Assembly (NCBI GenBank): GCA_020639295.1
Contig: JACKGY010000006.1
Location: 186,001-250,000 of the forward strand
Reading direction: 5' to 3'
Length of the DNA: 64,000 nt
From: Planctomycetota bacterium
Lineage (GTDB): Bacteria > Planctomycetota > GCA-002687715 > DRQF01
Position 1 is the first letter of the stretch, and every line of letters starts with the position of its first letter. The translations under genes were made by a program, and so were the position numbers. The notes under the pieces were generated by a model that was given only the letters and a program-made list of their open reading frames with translations, ran no database searches and was not told where the DNA came from. Shown in pieces: positions 7,947 through 17,210 of the stretch.

Positions 7947-8597
7947 ATGCCAGCCGACCGTGACGACTCGCCAGGGCGCGAGTCGAACCAGAACGCGGCG
8001 ATCAGCCGCCGGAGCTTTCTGAAGGGAACGGGTCTCGCGGTCGCCGCCGCCGGGGTCGCCCCGGGCCGCGCCCTCGCCGGGCCGGGGAGTGACCAGGAGG
8101 AGGTCCCGGTCTTCGGCCCCGGACCGGTTCCCATCCGCTTCGAGCTCAACGGCGAGGAGGTCCGGGTCGAGGTCGAGCCGGCCACCACCCTCCTCGATCT
8201 CCTGCGTGATCGGCTCGATCTGACCGGCAGCAAGCGGGTCTGCGATCGCGGCTCCTGCGGAGCCTGCACGGTCCAGGTCAACGGCCGCGCCGTCGCCTCC
8301 TGCAGCATCCTCGCCGTCGACGTGACCGGCCAGAAGGTCCGGACCATCGAGGGCCTGAGCAGCGCGGAGGGCGAGCTCAGTCCGCTCCAGCAGGCCTTCG
8401 TCGACCACGATGCCCTGCAGTGCGGCTTCTGCACCCCGGGCATGGTGATGAGCTGTCAGGCGCTGCTCGAGCGCAACCCGAAACCCGACCGGCCCGCCAT
8501 CGCGGCCGGCATCGCCGGCAACATCTGCCGCTGCGGCACCTACCAGAACGTCTTCGAGGCGGTCGAGCAGGCCAGCGGCCAGGGAGGTGGCAAGTGA
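7947..8597 (+). CDS. Molybdenum hydroxylase small (2Fe-2S) subunit, Tat-exported
   Basis: 216-residue electron-transfer subunit of a xanthine-oxidase-family enzyme. It carries two 2Fe-2S motifs: a plant-ferredoxin type (CDRGSCGACTVQ plus a following Cys) and the second type (CGFCTPGM with CRCGTY). The N-terminus has a Tat signal, SRRSFLKGTG, followed by an Ala-rich hydrophobic core, so the complex is folded before export, as in E. coli PaoABC. The start at 7947 has a strong GGAAGGAG site. The stop overlaps the GTG start of the large subunit. Confidence 0.93.
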   Translation: MPADRDDSPGRESNQNAAISRRSFLKGTGLAVAAAGVAPGRALAGPGSDQEEVPVFGPGPVPIRFELNGEEVRVEVEPATTLLDLLRDRLDLTGSKRVCDRGSCGACTVQVNGRAVASCSILAVDVTGQKVRTIEGLSSAEGELSPLQQAFVDHDALQCGFCTPGMVMSCQALLERNPKPDRPAIAAGIAGNICRCGTYQNVFEAVEQASGQGGGK

Positions 8598-10906
8598 GCC
8601 GCGATCCCCAGACCATCACCATCAAGGTCGGTTTCGGCGACCAGGTCCGCGAGCTCGTGGTCACCATCGGCGAGGGCGACATCCCGCCCTATCAGGTCGG
8701 TGATCGCCACGACGAGGTGGGTCAACGGCGCAATCGCGTCGACGCCGTCGCCAAGGTGACCGGCCGGGCCCGCTACACCTACGACCGCAAGGGCGCGGGC
8801 ATGCTCTACGGCAAGATGCTCCGCAGCCCGCACGCCAACGCGAACATCCGGTCGGTGGACCTCAGCAAGGCCCTGACGATGCCCGGCGTGAAGGCGGCCC
8901 TCGACTTCGTCGAGGTCTTCAAGGATCGCTCGGCGCGCTACGCCGGCTGTTCGGTCGCCGCCGTGGCGGCGGAGACGGAAGCCCAGGCCGAGGCCGCCCT
9001 GGACGCCATCGTCGTCGACTACCAGGTCCTGCCCTTCGCCGTCACCACCGAGGCGGCGATGGCCGAAGCCGCGCCCCAGACCGGCCGGGGCGACGACCGC
9101 AACGTCTCGGCGCGCGGCCTGCGCGACGGCGAGAGCGCCGCGGATTTCCTGGCCCGGATCGCCGACCAGGACCAGGCCGTCCAGGAGGCGATGAAGGGGC
9201 AGACCGTGGTGAGCGGACGGTTCTCGACCTCGGTGCAGACCCACAGCGCGCTCGAGACCCACGGCGTCGTCTGCGACTGGGACGGCGACAACCTCCTCTG
9301 CTACTGCTCCACCCAGGGCACCTTCGGCGTCCGTCGGGACGCAACCGCCAGCCCGCAGCTCCGGGCACGCAACGCGCGGGTCGTGGCCGAGTACGTCGGC
9401 GGCGGCTTCGGCGCCAAGTTCGGACTCGGCCGCGAGGGCGTGGCCGGAGCCCTGCTCGCCAAGCGGGCCGGACGACCGGTGCGCCTCATGCTCGACCGGC
9501 GCGAGGAACACGTCGACGGCGGCAACCGCCCCGACTCCTTCCACGACCTCAGCATGGCCGTGGGGCGCGACGGCAAGATCGTGGCGCTCAAGGCCCGCAA
9601 CTGGGGCACGCCCGGCAACGGCAGCGGCGGCGCCGGCGCGCGCAACCAGGCCTATTACGCCATTCCGCTGGTGGACAAGGTCGAGCTGAACGTCCGCACC
9701 AACGCCGGTGGCGCCCGGGCCTTCCGCGCGCCCGGCTATCCCCAGGGCATCTTCGCCCTGGAGAGCCTGATGGACATGGCGGCCGACGCGATCGGTCTCG
9801 ACCCGCTCGAATTCCGGCGGCGCAACGATCCCCATCCGATCCGCATCCACGAGTACGACCTCGGTGCCGAGCGCGCGCAGTGGCAGAAGCGCCGCAACCG
9901 CAATCCCGGCGCCGGCTCGGACCCGATCAAGCGCGGCATGGGCATGGCCGCCACCGAGTGGTTCAACCCGGGCGGTGGCGGCGCCAGCTGCCTGGTTCGG
10001 ATCATGCGCGACGGCACGGTCGAGGTACGCAACGGAGCTCAGGACATCGGCACCGGCACCCGGACGGTCATGGGCATGGTGGTCGCGGAAGAGCTCGGCC
10101 TGCGCATCGACCAGGTCGAGACCTTCATCGGCGACACCCGCGACCCCCAGGGTCCGGGCTCCGGCGGCTCGACCACGATCGGCTCGCTGACGCCGGCGGC
10201 CCGCCTCGCCGGCTACCGCGCCGCCGAACAGCTGCTCGGCCTCGTCGCCGGCCAGACCGGCTGGAAGGCGGAGGATCTGCGGCTCCGCGGCGGCATGGTG
10301 GTCCGCAAGGACGGCGGTCGCCTGCCGCGGGAGATGAGCTTCGCCCAGGCCTGCGCCCTGATCGCGGACGAGGCCATCGAGGTCACCGAGAAGCACCCGA
10401 TGGTCGGCAGCGGCCGGAACGCGTCGGCGAACTACGAGGGCTTCGCCGACACCAACTCGGGCCTCCAGTTCGCCGAGGTCGAAGTCGACACCGAGACCGG
10501 CAAGGTCCGGGTCCTCCGCGTGGTCGCGGTCCAGGACTCGGGCAAGTACCTCAATCCGAAGACCGCCGAGAGCCAGATCCGGGGCGGCGTGATCCAGGGC
10601 GTGAGCTATGCGCTGTTCGAGCGCCGGATCATGGATCGGCACCAGGGCCACATGCTGAACGCCGACCTCGAGAACTACCGCGTCGTCGGTGCCCTCGAGA
10701 CCCCCGAGATCGACGTCGTCCTGGTGGACGTCGCCAACGGCAAGAACAACACCTCGGTGATGGGCCTCGGCGAACCGCCGACCATCGCCACGGCGGCGGC
10801 GATCGCCAACGCGGTCGCCAACGCCATCGGCGCGCGGGTGACCTCGCTGCCGATCACGCCGCGGAAGGTTCTCGAGGCGCTGGCCGCCAAGGGGAGAAAG
10901 CGATGA
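8594..10906 (+). CDS. Molybdenum hydroxylase large (Mo-cofactor) subunit
   Basis: 770-residue catalytic subunit of the xanthine-oxidase/aldehyde-oxidase family. Cofactor-binding stretches are visible: GGGFGAKFGLGREG, ARAFRAPGYPQG, GSGGSTTIGS and, near the C-terminus, GLGEPPTIA, where the glutamate is the expected catalytic base. The substrate is not evident; the small and FAD subunits are PaoABC-like, so a periplasmic aldehyde or N-heterocycle oxidoreductase is likely. It starts with GTG at 8594, overlapping the previous stop, with GGGAGG upstream. It has no signal of its own and would travel with the Tat-tagged small subunit. Confidence 0.93.
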   Translation: MSRDPQTITIKVGFGDQVRELVVTIGEGDIPPYQVGDRHDEVGQRRNRVDAVAKVTGRARYTYDRKGAGMLYGKMLRSPHANANIRSVDLSKALTMPGVKAALDFVEVFKDRSARYAGCSVAAVAAETEAQAEAALDAIVVDYQVLPFAVTTEAAMAEAAPQTGRGDDRNVSARGLRDGESAADFLARIADQDQAVQEAMKGQTVVSGRFSTSVQTHSALETHGVVCDWDGDNLLCYCSTQGTFGVRRDATASPQLRARNARVVAEYVGGGFGAKFGLGREGVAGALLAKRAGRPVRLMLDRREEHVDGGNRPDSFHDLSMAVGRDGKIVALKARNWGTPGNGSGGAGARNQAYYAIPLVDKVELNVRTNAGGARAFRAPGYPQGIFALESLMDMAADAIGLDPLEFRRRNDPHPIRIHEYDLGAERAQWQKRRNRNPGAGSDPIKRGMGMAATEWFNPGGGGASCLVRIMRDGTVEVRNGAQDIGTGTRTVMGMVVAEELGLRIDQVETFIGDTRDPQGPGSGGSTTIGSLTPAARLAGYRAAEQLLGLVAGQTGWKAEDLRLRGGMVVRKDGGRLPREMSFAQACALIADEAIEVTEKHPMVGSGRNASANYEGFADTNSGLQFAEVEVDTETGKVRVLRVVAVQDSGKYLNPKTAESQIRGGVIQGVSYALFERRIMDRHQGHMLNADLENYRVVGALETPEIDVVLVDVANGKNNTSVMGLGEPPTIATAAAIANAVANAIGARVTSLPITPRKVLEALAAKGRKR

Positions 10907-11889
10907 GATCGTTCAAGATGGCCCAGCCGCGGAGCCTCGCGGGAGCGCTCGCCGTCCTCGGCGGCGACGACGACAAGGTGCGGGCTCTGGCCGGCGGCAC
11001 GGATCTGCTCGGCCTGATCAAGGATCGGATCGCGGCACCCGAGATGCTGGTCAACCTGAAGGGGATCGACGGGCTGGGCGAGATCACCGAGACCGCCCGG
11101 GGCCTCGAGATCGGTGCGCTGGTCAAGCTCGCCGACCTCGCCGAGGACGCGCGCCTGCGCGTCGGCTGGCCGGCGATCCACCAGAGCCTGCTCGAGACGG
11201 CGACCCCGCAGCTCCGCAACGTCGGTACCCTGGGTGGCAACCTCTGCCAGCGCCCCCGCTGCTGGTACTTCCGCAACGAGCACTACGACTGCAAGAAGAA
11301 GGGCGGCACGCGCTGTTTCGCGCACGACGGCGAGAACGAGTACCACGCGGTCTACGGCAACGGCATCTGCTGCATCGTCCATCCCTCGAATCTCGCCGGA
11401 CCCATGATCGCCCAGGAGGCGATCATCGAGGTCGCCGGGCCGGAGGGTCGCCGCGAGGTCACCGCCGAGGCCTTCTTCACCTCGCCGGACGAGGACGTCC
11501 TGCGTGAGAACCAGCTCGCGCCCGGGGAACTGGTCGTCCGCGTCATCCTCCCGCCGGCCAGCCCCAAGGCCAGGTCGGTCTACGTCGAGACTCGCGAACG
11601 TCAGTCCTTCGACTGGGCGCTCTGCGGCGTCTCGGTCGTGCTGACCATGGCGGACCAGGAGATCGAGGCCGCCCGCGTGGTCTTCAACGCGGTCGCCCCG
11701 GTCCCGCTGCGCCGCCACGACCTCGAGGGCATGCTGGAAGGTCGTCGCCTCAACGAGGCGACCGTCGACAAGGTCTGCCTGGCGGCGCCGCTCGGGGCCA
11801 ATCCGCTGGAGCAGAACGCCTACAAGCTCACCCTGATGAAGGCCGTGCTCCGGCGCGCCCTCAACCGCCTCAAGGAGTCGGCCCGATGA
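10903..11889 (+). CDS. Molybdenum hydroxylase FAD subunit with 4Fe-4S insertion
   Basis: 328-residue FAD-binding subunit (CO-dehydrogenase medium-chain family). The FAD motifs AGGTDLLGLIKD and TPQLRNVGTLGGNLCQRPRC are present. It also has the cysteine-rich insertion CWYFRNEHYDC...CIVHPSNLA, which in E. coli PaoB binds an additional 4Fe-4S cluster. The ATG overlaps the previous stop (ATGA). The gene order small-large-FAD differs from paoABC (small-FAD-large). Confidence 0.92.
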   Translation: MRSFKMAQPRSLAGALAVLGGDDDKVRALAGGTDLLGLIKDRIAAPEMLVNLKGIDGLGEITETARGLEIGALVKLADLAEDARLRVGWPAIHQSLLETATPQLRNVGTLGGNLCQRPRCWYFRNEHYDCKKKGGTRCFAHDGENEYHAVYGNGICCIVHPSNLAGPMIAQEAIIEVAGPEGRREVTAEAFFTSPDEDVLRENQLAPGELVVRVILPPASPKARSVYVETRERQSFDWALCGVSVVLTMADQEIEAARVVFNAVAPVPLRRHDLEGMLEGRRLNEATVDKVCLAAPLGANPLEQNAYKLTLMKAVLRRALNRLKESAR

Positions 11890-12119
11890 GCGAGAAGAAG
11901 AGCTTCCTGCCCGAGGACGTCTGCCCGTTGCTCCGGACCAAGAGCCTCTATCTGAACAGCAACTACCGGACGACGCCCTTCGAGGAGCGTCATCAGGCCG
12001 ACGTCGCCCTGTTCTGGTGCTGTGTGACCATGCAGCCGCACGGCCCCGATCAGGCCGACGCGACCGCGCAGACCTGCCGGCCGGGGCGCGACTGCTGGGC
12101 CGGCGATCCCGCGGTCTGA
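11886..12119 (+). CDS. Small Cys-rich protein of the molybdenum hydroxylase operon
   Basis: 77-residue protein translationally coupled (ATGA overlap) to the FAD subunit. It has no signal or membrane segment. Cysteines occur at the N-terminus (DVCPLL), as a central pair (FWCCVTM) and at the C-terminus (TCRPGRDCW), enough for a metal or Fe-S site. The family is not recognised. Tight coupling suggests a role in assembly, maturation or electron transfer for the hydroxylase; this is inference. Confidence 0.72.
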   Translation: MSEKKSFLPEDVCPLLRTKSLYLNSNYRTTPFEERHQADVALFWCCVTMQPHGPDQADATAQTCRPGRDCWAGDPAV

Positions 12120-12185
12120 GTCGCCCGGAATAACCGCCGCGGCCCTCGAATGGCGCCGACGTTTCCCGACCTGGAGAAGAACCGG

Positions 12186-13100
12186 ATGAATTCCACCACC
12201 TCGACCATACTCGTCGCTCTCTGCGTCGTGGCCGCCGGCGCGGTCGCGACCTACACCTTCCTCAGCCCCCAATCGGTCCAGGAGACCCGGCTCGACTCCG
12301 GCCTGAAGGCCGAACTCGGCGAGCTCAGGCAGGCGATCGAGGACCAGAACGACGCCATGGCCGGACTCCGTCAGGAGCTGAGCGATCTGCGCGCCCGCAG
12401 CAACCGGAGCTCCGGACTCGGCGAGGCCGAGGTCCGGCGCCTGGTCGCAGCCGCCCTGGAGGAGCGCCCGGCCGCGGCGACCGCGGCGATGACCGGTGGC
12501 GCCGAGAATGGGGACCATCCGGAAGCCGAGTTCAACCTGGAGCGGACGCTGACCGAGATGATCAGCGGTGATTTCGACTGGGACGCGCGCCAGCGCTACT
12601 GGGCGAAGATCAAGGAGAAGGGCCTCTACAAGGAGGCCATCGCCTGGTTCAAGGCGCGGGCCAAGAACGCGCCCAACGACCCCGAGGCCCAGGCCGACTA
12701 CGCCGACGCCTGCATCGCCCTGATCAACAGCGGTCAGATCGGCTACGTCGAGATGGGACCGCTGTCGATGCAGGCCGACGCCGCCTGGGACCGCGCCCTC
12801 GAACTCGACGACCACCACTGGCGCAGCCGCTTCAGCAAGGCCGTGTCCTACACCTTCTGGCCCGACGCCATGGGCAAGAAGCCCGAGGCCATCCGCCACT
12901 TCGAGATCCTGGCCGAGCAGCAGAGCCAGGTCGCGCCCGAGCCCCGGCACGCGCAGACCCACCTCTTCCTGGGCAACATCTACGCCCAGCAGGGCAACAT
13001 GGAGAAGGCGCGGGCGAGCTGGGAGCAGGGACTGAAGCTCGACCCGAACAACGAGGAATTGAAGAAGCAGATCGCCGGTTCCGGCGGCGCCGGACACTGA
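12186..13100 (+). CDS. Membrane-anchored TPR protein
   Basis: 304-residue protein: an N-terminal membrane segment (STILVALCVVAAGAVATYTF), a coiled coil around residues 40-75 (LRQAIEDQNDAMAGLRQEL), then TPR-like helical repeats (GLYKEAIAWFKARAKNAPND, HLFLGNIYAQQGNMEKARAS) reaching the C-terminus. It is probably a scaffold on the outer face of the membrane. The start at 12186 has CTGGAGAAG upstream; an earlier ATG at 12150 lacks a ribosome site. It lies 66 bp after the hydroxylase operon on the same strand and may be co-transcribed. Confidence 0.82.
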   Translation: MNSTTSTILVALCVVAAGAVATYTFLSPQSVQETRLDSGLKAELGELRQAIEDQNDAMAGLRQELSDLRARSNRSSGLGEAEVRRLVAAALEERPAAATAAMTGGAENGDHPEAEFNLERTLTEMISGDFDWDARQRYWAKIKEKGLYKEAIAWFKARAKNAPNDPEAQADYADACIALINSGQIGYVEMGPLSMQADAAWDRALELDDHHWRSRFSKAVSYTFWPDAMGKKPEAIRHFEILAEQQSQVAPEPRHAQTHLFLGNIYAQQGNMEKARASWEQGLKLDPNNEELKKQIAGSGGAGH

Positions 13101-13112
13101 GGGGCACCGGCT

Positions 13113-14108
13113 TCAGGGCTGGCCGAGCGCGCGCTGCATGAGCAGGCAGTCGGCCAGCACGAAGCCGGTCATCGCCTCGAGCACCGGGATCACGCGCGGC
13201 ACGATGCAGGGATCGTGCCGCCCCTTCCGGGCCAGATCGCCGATCGACGAGGTCGGCTTGATCGCGGCGCGGAAACGGATGGTCTCGCCGGTGGAGATGC
13301 CGCCGAGGATGCCGCCGAAGTGGCTCGAATCGGCGACGTAGCGGCTGCCGCGCATGGTGGCGGTCTCGAAACCGGCGCCGTAGGCGAAGCCGGTCACCGC
13401 CCCGACGCTGAGCACGGCATCGGCAAGACGGGCCTTGAGCTTGCCGAAGGTGGGATCGCCGAGGTTGGCCGGTGGGTTCTCGACCACGATCTCGATCACG
13501 CCGCCGATCGAATCGCCCTCCTCCTTGAGCGACCGCACCAGCTCGACCATCGGCCCGGCGAGGTCCGGGTCGGCGCAGCGCATCGGATTGCGCTCGATCT
13601 CGGCCGGATCGAACCGGCGCGCTTCGAGCTGGCCGACGATCAGGGCATGCCCCATGATCCGGGTCGCGGGCGGCAGGATCTTCCCGGCGACCACCCCGGC
13701 GAGCACGCGGGCAATGGTCTCGCGCCCGCTCGACCGGCCGCCGCCCCGGTGGTCGCGATGACCGTACTTGGCGGCCTGGGTCTGGTCGGCGTGACCGGGC
13801 CGCGGCGCGTCCCGCAGGTGCTCGTAGTCGGCGGAGCGCTGGTCGTGGTTGGCGACCAGGATGGCCACAGGCGCCCCCGTGGTCCGGCCTTCGAAGACGC
13901 CGGCGATGATCTCGGGTCGATCCTCCTCGCGACGCGCCGAGCTGATCTCGCTCTGTCCCGGCCGTCGGCGCGCGAGCGCCGGCAGGAAGTCCTCGACCGC
14001 CAGCTCGAGGCGCGCGGGGACGCCGTCCAGGACCACGCCCACGCCGAAGCCGTGCGACTCGCCGAAGCTGGTCATCCGCAGGATCTCGCCGAAGGAGTTG
14101 CTCGCCAT
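13113..14108 (-). CDS. aroC: Chorismate synthase
   Basis: 331-residue enzyme forming chorismate from EPSP with reduced FMN as cofactor. Signatures: MTSFGESHG near the N-terminus, RPGHADQTQAAKYGHRDHRGGG, GRETIARV and GGISTGE. It is last in the aroB-aroAK-aroDE-aroC operon; its ATG follows the aroDE stop by one base. The start at 14108 gives the standard N-terminus (MASNSFGEILRMTSFGESHG). Confidence 0.97.
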   Translation of the reverse strand: MASNSFGEILRMTSFGESHGFGVGVVLDGVPARLELAVEDFLPALARRRPGQSEISSARREEDRPEIIAGVFEGRTTGAPVAILVANHDQRSADYEHLRDAPRPGHADQTQAAKYGHRDHRGGGRSSGRETIARVLAGVVAGKILPPATRIMGHALIVGQLEARRFDPAEIERNPMRCADPDLAGPMVELVRSLKEEGDSIGGVIEIVVENPPANLGDPTFGKLKARLADAVLSVGAVTGFAYGAGFETATMRGSRYVADSSHFGGILGGISTGETIRFRAAIKPTSSIGDLARKGRHDPCIVPRVIPVLEAMTGFVLADCLLMQRALGQP

Positions 14109-14109
14109 C

Positions 14110-15486
14110 TCAGTCCCTCGCCTCGCGCAAGCGGGTGAGACTCCGCTCGAGGTCGCGGCTCGAGGCGGTCTCGCCGGTGAAGATCTCGAACTGCGCGAGC
14201 GCCTGGACGACCAGCATGCGCGCGCCATCGAGACCAGCATAACCGAGCGCCGCCGCCCGGCCGAGGAAGCCCTCGTGGTCGCGGTAGCGCAGATCGAAGG
14301 CGATGGCGCCGGGCCGAGGCCGGGGCAAGTCGAGGCCGGGCAGATCGACGGGAAGGGTCCAGACCAGGAGGTCGAGTTCGCGCTGCGCCAGGTCCTCGAG
14401 CGGCAGGGCCTCCACGCCGAAGTCCCGGGCCAGGCCGGCTCGCGCCCGCTCGTCGCGCGCGTGGACGACGAGACGACCGACACCGAGTCCGCGCAGGGCC
14501 TCGAGCACCGCCGGGACGACGCCACCGCTGCCCACCACGGCGACCTCCCGCCGCCCGGCGAATTCCGGATGTCCGCGCCGGATGCCGACGACGTCGGTCT
14601 GGTAGCCGCGCCAGCGGTCGCCGACGCGGACGGCGGTGTTCACGCTCCCGAGCCGCTCGGCCAGGGGATCGAGTTCGTCGACCAGCGGCAAGATCGCGCG
14701 CTTGAAGGGGCTGGTGATCGAGAAGCCCTCGACGCCCAGCTCGGCGAGCGCCCTGAAGTTGACGGCGAGGTCGTCGCCGGGACAGGCGCCGTAGTGGGCC
14801 GCGAGGTCGTGGTCGCGGAAGAGGCCGTTGTGGATGAGGGGTGAGCGCGAGCGCAGATCCGGACCGCCGAGCACGGCGAAGAGCCGCGGCCGACCGCGAC
14901 CTCGCAAGCGGAGGTGCTCGGCCAGCTCCAGCTGGCCCGGTGCCGCCCGGCTGGCGGCGTCCAGGGCGGCGTAGGTGAAGGCATTGTCGCTGACGCCGAG
15001 CAGACGATCGAAGGATGCCAGCGGTCCCATCGCGGTGACGACCACCGGGCCCTCGGCCGCCAGGCGCCGGCGCAGTCTCCCGAGCTGGAGCAGCTCATCG
15101 GCACGACGGGGACGGACCGCGATCTTGATGGTCGCGGCTCCCTCGCGACGACGCTCGCGGCCCCAGGTCTCGAGCCGCTCCGGCGCGGGCATGCCCTCGT
15201 GGTCGTGGCGGCTGCGGAGGATCCGGATGCCCTCGGGAAGCGGCTCCGGCAGGGGCTCGCCGTCCTCGAGATCGAGGTGGCGGGTGGCCGCGCCGACCGC
15301 GGCAAGGAGGGGGCGCGGGTCGGCGCCGCGCGGCGCCAGGATGACGGGAAGGGGCGAGACGAAGGCGGCCGGGCGCGGGCTCAGATCGCCGCGGATCTCG
15401 AGCAGATCGGCCCCGGCCGCGGCGGCGCGATCGGCGAAGGCGCCGGGGTCGGCGCTCGCCGCCGCGGGCAGGGTCACCACGAACAC
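14110..15486 (-). CDS. aroDE: Bifunctional type I 3-dehydroquinate dehydratase / shikimate dehydrogenase
   Basis: 458-residue fusion for shikimate-pathway steps 3 and 4. Residues 1 to about 200 are a compact type I dehydroquinase: LLEIRGD, RSRHDHEG (catalytic His) and ATIKIAV (Schiff-base Lys) are recognisable. Residues about 205-458 are shikimate dehydrogenase: SRSPLIHNGLF, SITSPFKRAI (catalytic Lys), GSVNTAV, GYQTDVVGI (catalytic Asp; the usual Asn is Gln) and the nucleotide loop VGSGGVVPAV. The frame opens with GTG at 15486, overlapping aroAK by 13 bases; later GTG codons at 15480 and 15477 are alternative starts. Dehydroquinase-SDH fusions are known in plants and some bacteria. Confidence 0.9.
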   Translation of the reverse strand: MFVVTLPAAASADPGAFADRAAAAGADLLEIRGDLSPRPAAFVSPLPVILAPRGADPRPLLAAVGAATRHLDLEDGEPLPEPLPEGIRILRSRHDHEGMPAPERLETWGRERRREGAATIKIAVRPRRADELLQLGRLRRRLAAEGPVVVTAMGPLASFDRLLGVSDNAFTYAALDAASRAAPGQLELAEHLRLRGRGRPRLFAVLGGPDLRSRSPLIHNGLFRDHDLAAHYGACPGDDLAVNFRALAELGVEGFSITSPFKRAILPLVDELDPLAERLGSVNTAVRVGDRWRGYQTDVVGIRRGHPEFAGRREVAVVGSGGVVPAVLEALRGLGVGRLVVHARDERARAGLARDFGVEALPLEDLAQRELDLLVWTLPVDLPGLDLPRPRPGAIAFDLRYRDHEGFLGRAAALGYAGLDGARMLVVQALAQFEIFTGETASSRDLERSLTRLREARD

Positions 15487-17210
15487 AGGCGCCGGAGCTC
15501 CTTCTGCACGAAGTCGACCTGCGCCTCGGTGCCGAGTCCGGGCGGCACCGTCAGCCGGGCGGCATCGGCGTAGACCGGTCGCCGGCGGGCGTGGACCTCG
15601 TCGAGCTCCTCCACGCTACCGCGACCGGTCAGGCTCGGTCGATCGCCATCGCGACCGATGCGTTCGCGGATGGTCGCCAGATCCTCGTCGAGGTGGACCA
15701 CGATGGCCGCCTCGCGGAGGAGATCACGCGTCGCCTCGCTCTCGAGCGCACCGCCACCCAGGGCCAGGACCCGGCCGGAGCGGAGTTCGCGGGCGATGAT
15801 CGTGGCCTCGAGTTCGCGGAAGGCCGGCCAACCCGAGCGCGCGACGAAGTCGGCGATCGCCCCCCGCTCGCGCACGAAGATCTCGTCGCTGTCGACGACC
15901 TCGATCGCGAGTCGGGCGCCGAGTTCGCGGGCGAGTCGGCTCTTGCCGGCCGCGCGCATCCCGACCAGGGCGATGGCGCGGTGGTTCGAGCGGGCCTGGC
16001 GCAGATGCTCGAAGAAGGCCGGGTAGCTCTTGGCCACGCAGCGGCGCTGGCGGACCGCGAAACCCGGTCGCATGCTGGCGATGAGGGCGAGCGCCATGGC
16101 CAGGCGGTGATCGTCCTCCGGTTCGAAGACGCAGGGCCGCGGCTCGCCGCCACCCGCGATCAGGAGTCCGTCCTCGGTCACGGTCGCCTCGATGCCGGCG
16201 CGGCCGAGTTCTCGGGCCGTGACCGCCAGGCGGTCGCACTCCTTCAGCCGCAGGTTGGCCACCCCGGTGAAGCGCGTCGACCCAGCCCGGCGGGCGGCGA
16301 GGATCGCGAGGTTCATCAGCTGATCGGGCGTCCGCCCGAGGTCGATCTCGAGCTCGCCCGGGGCCCGCAGGCCAGCGATGAGGTCGGGAAGGAGCCGGTC
16401 GGCCTGATGGGACGCGGAGCGCAGGTTGCGACCCCGGAAGCGGCTCGCGGTCATCTCGGCGAGGACCAGAAAGGCGCCGGCCGCGCTCCAGTCGCCCTCG
16501 ATGGCGAGCTGCCCCGGAGACAGACCGCGCGAAGGCGTCACCCGGAGCAGATCGGCCTGGCGATGGACGCGGAGGCCGAAACGAGCCATCGTCTCGATGG
16601 TCAGGTCGACGTAGTCGGGCGAGGCCAGGGGACCGTCGATCTGGACCTCGAGACCGCCGTCGAGGGCGGAACCGACCAGCAGGAGGGACGACAGGAACTG
16701 ACTCGAACTGCTGCTGTCGAGCCGCACGCGACCACCCCGGACCTTGCCGCCGACGATCGTGACCGGCAGGCCGCCGTCGCAGTCGCGGATCTCGAGACCG
16801 AGCGAACGCCAGGCCTCGAGCAGCGGCGCGATGGGGCGCTTCTTCAGCTGGGCATCACCGGTCAGACGCCACTGGCCCGGCACGAGCGCGGCGACCGAGA
16901 TCAGGAAGCGCAGGACCGTGCCGGCGTTGCCGCAGTAGATCTGCGCCTCCTCCTCGACCGTGGGCAGCCCGCCGACGACGTCGATGAGGCCGCGATCGGC
17001 GTCGACGATGTCCAGATCGAAACCGAGAGCGATCAGCCCCTCGGCCATGTAGAGGACGTCGTCGCCGAGGGTCGCACCTTCGAGGCGGGTCACGCCTTGC
17101 GCCAACGAGGCCAGGACCAGGGCCCGGTTGGCTTCGGACTTCGACCCCGGCAGGTCGACGTCGAGATCGAAGGGCAGCTCGAGGGCCGGCAGGGGCCGGG
17201 GTTCGGTCAT
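15474..17210 (-). CDS. aroAK: EPSP synthase / shikimate kinase fusion
   Basis: 578-residue two-domain enzyme. Residues 1 to about 410 are EPSP synthase (PGSKSEANRAL, GNAGTVLRFL, RLKECDRLAV, EPEDDHRLAMAL). Residues about 415-578 are shikimate kinase: Walker A GMRAAGKSRLA, DSDEIF, GGGALE. The order is AroA first, then AroK, so the C-terminal kinase acts one step earlier than its fusion partner. The start at 17210 overlaps the aroB stop (ATGA); the frame extends to 17411 but only inside aroB. AroA-AroK fusion also occurs within the fungal pentafunctional AROM protein. Confidence 0.95.
   Translation of the reverse strand: MTEPRPLPALELPFDLDVDLPGSKSEANRALVLASLAQGVTRLEGATLGDDVLYMAEGLIALGFDLDIVDADRGLIDVVGGLPTVEEEAQIYCGNAGTVLRFLISVAALVPGQWRLTGDAQLKKRPIAPLLEAWRSLGLEIRDCDGGLPVTIVGGKVRGGRVRLDSSSSSQFLSSLLLVGSALDGGLEVQIDGPLASPDYVDLTIETMARFGLRVHRQADLLRVTPSRGLSPGQLAIEGDWSAAGAFLVLAEMTASRFRGRNLRSASHQADRLLPDLIAGLRAPGELEIDLGRTPDQLMNLAILAARRAGSTRFTGVANLRLKECDRLAVTARELGRAGIEATVTEDGLLIAGGGEPRPCVFEPEDDHRLAMALALIASMRPGFAVRQRRCVAKSYPAFFEHLRQARSNHRAIALVGMRAAGKSRLARELGARLAIEVVDSDEIFVRERGAIADFVARSGWPAFRELEATIIARELRSGRVLALGGGALESEATRDLLREAAIVVHLDEDLATIRERIGRDGDRPSLTGRGSVEELDEVHARRRPVYADAARLTVPPGLGTEAQVDFVQKELRRLCSW

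Noticed and set aside
8540..10651. 703-codon minus-strand frame opposite the hydroxylase large subunit
   Set aside because: Composition of an antisense shadow; the plus-strand enzyme is certain.
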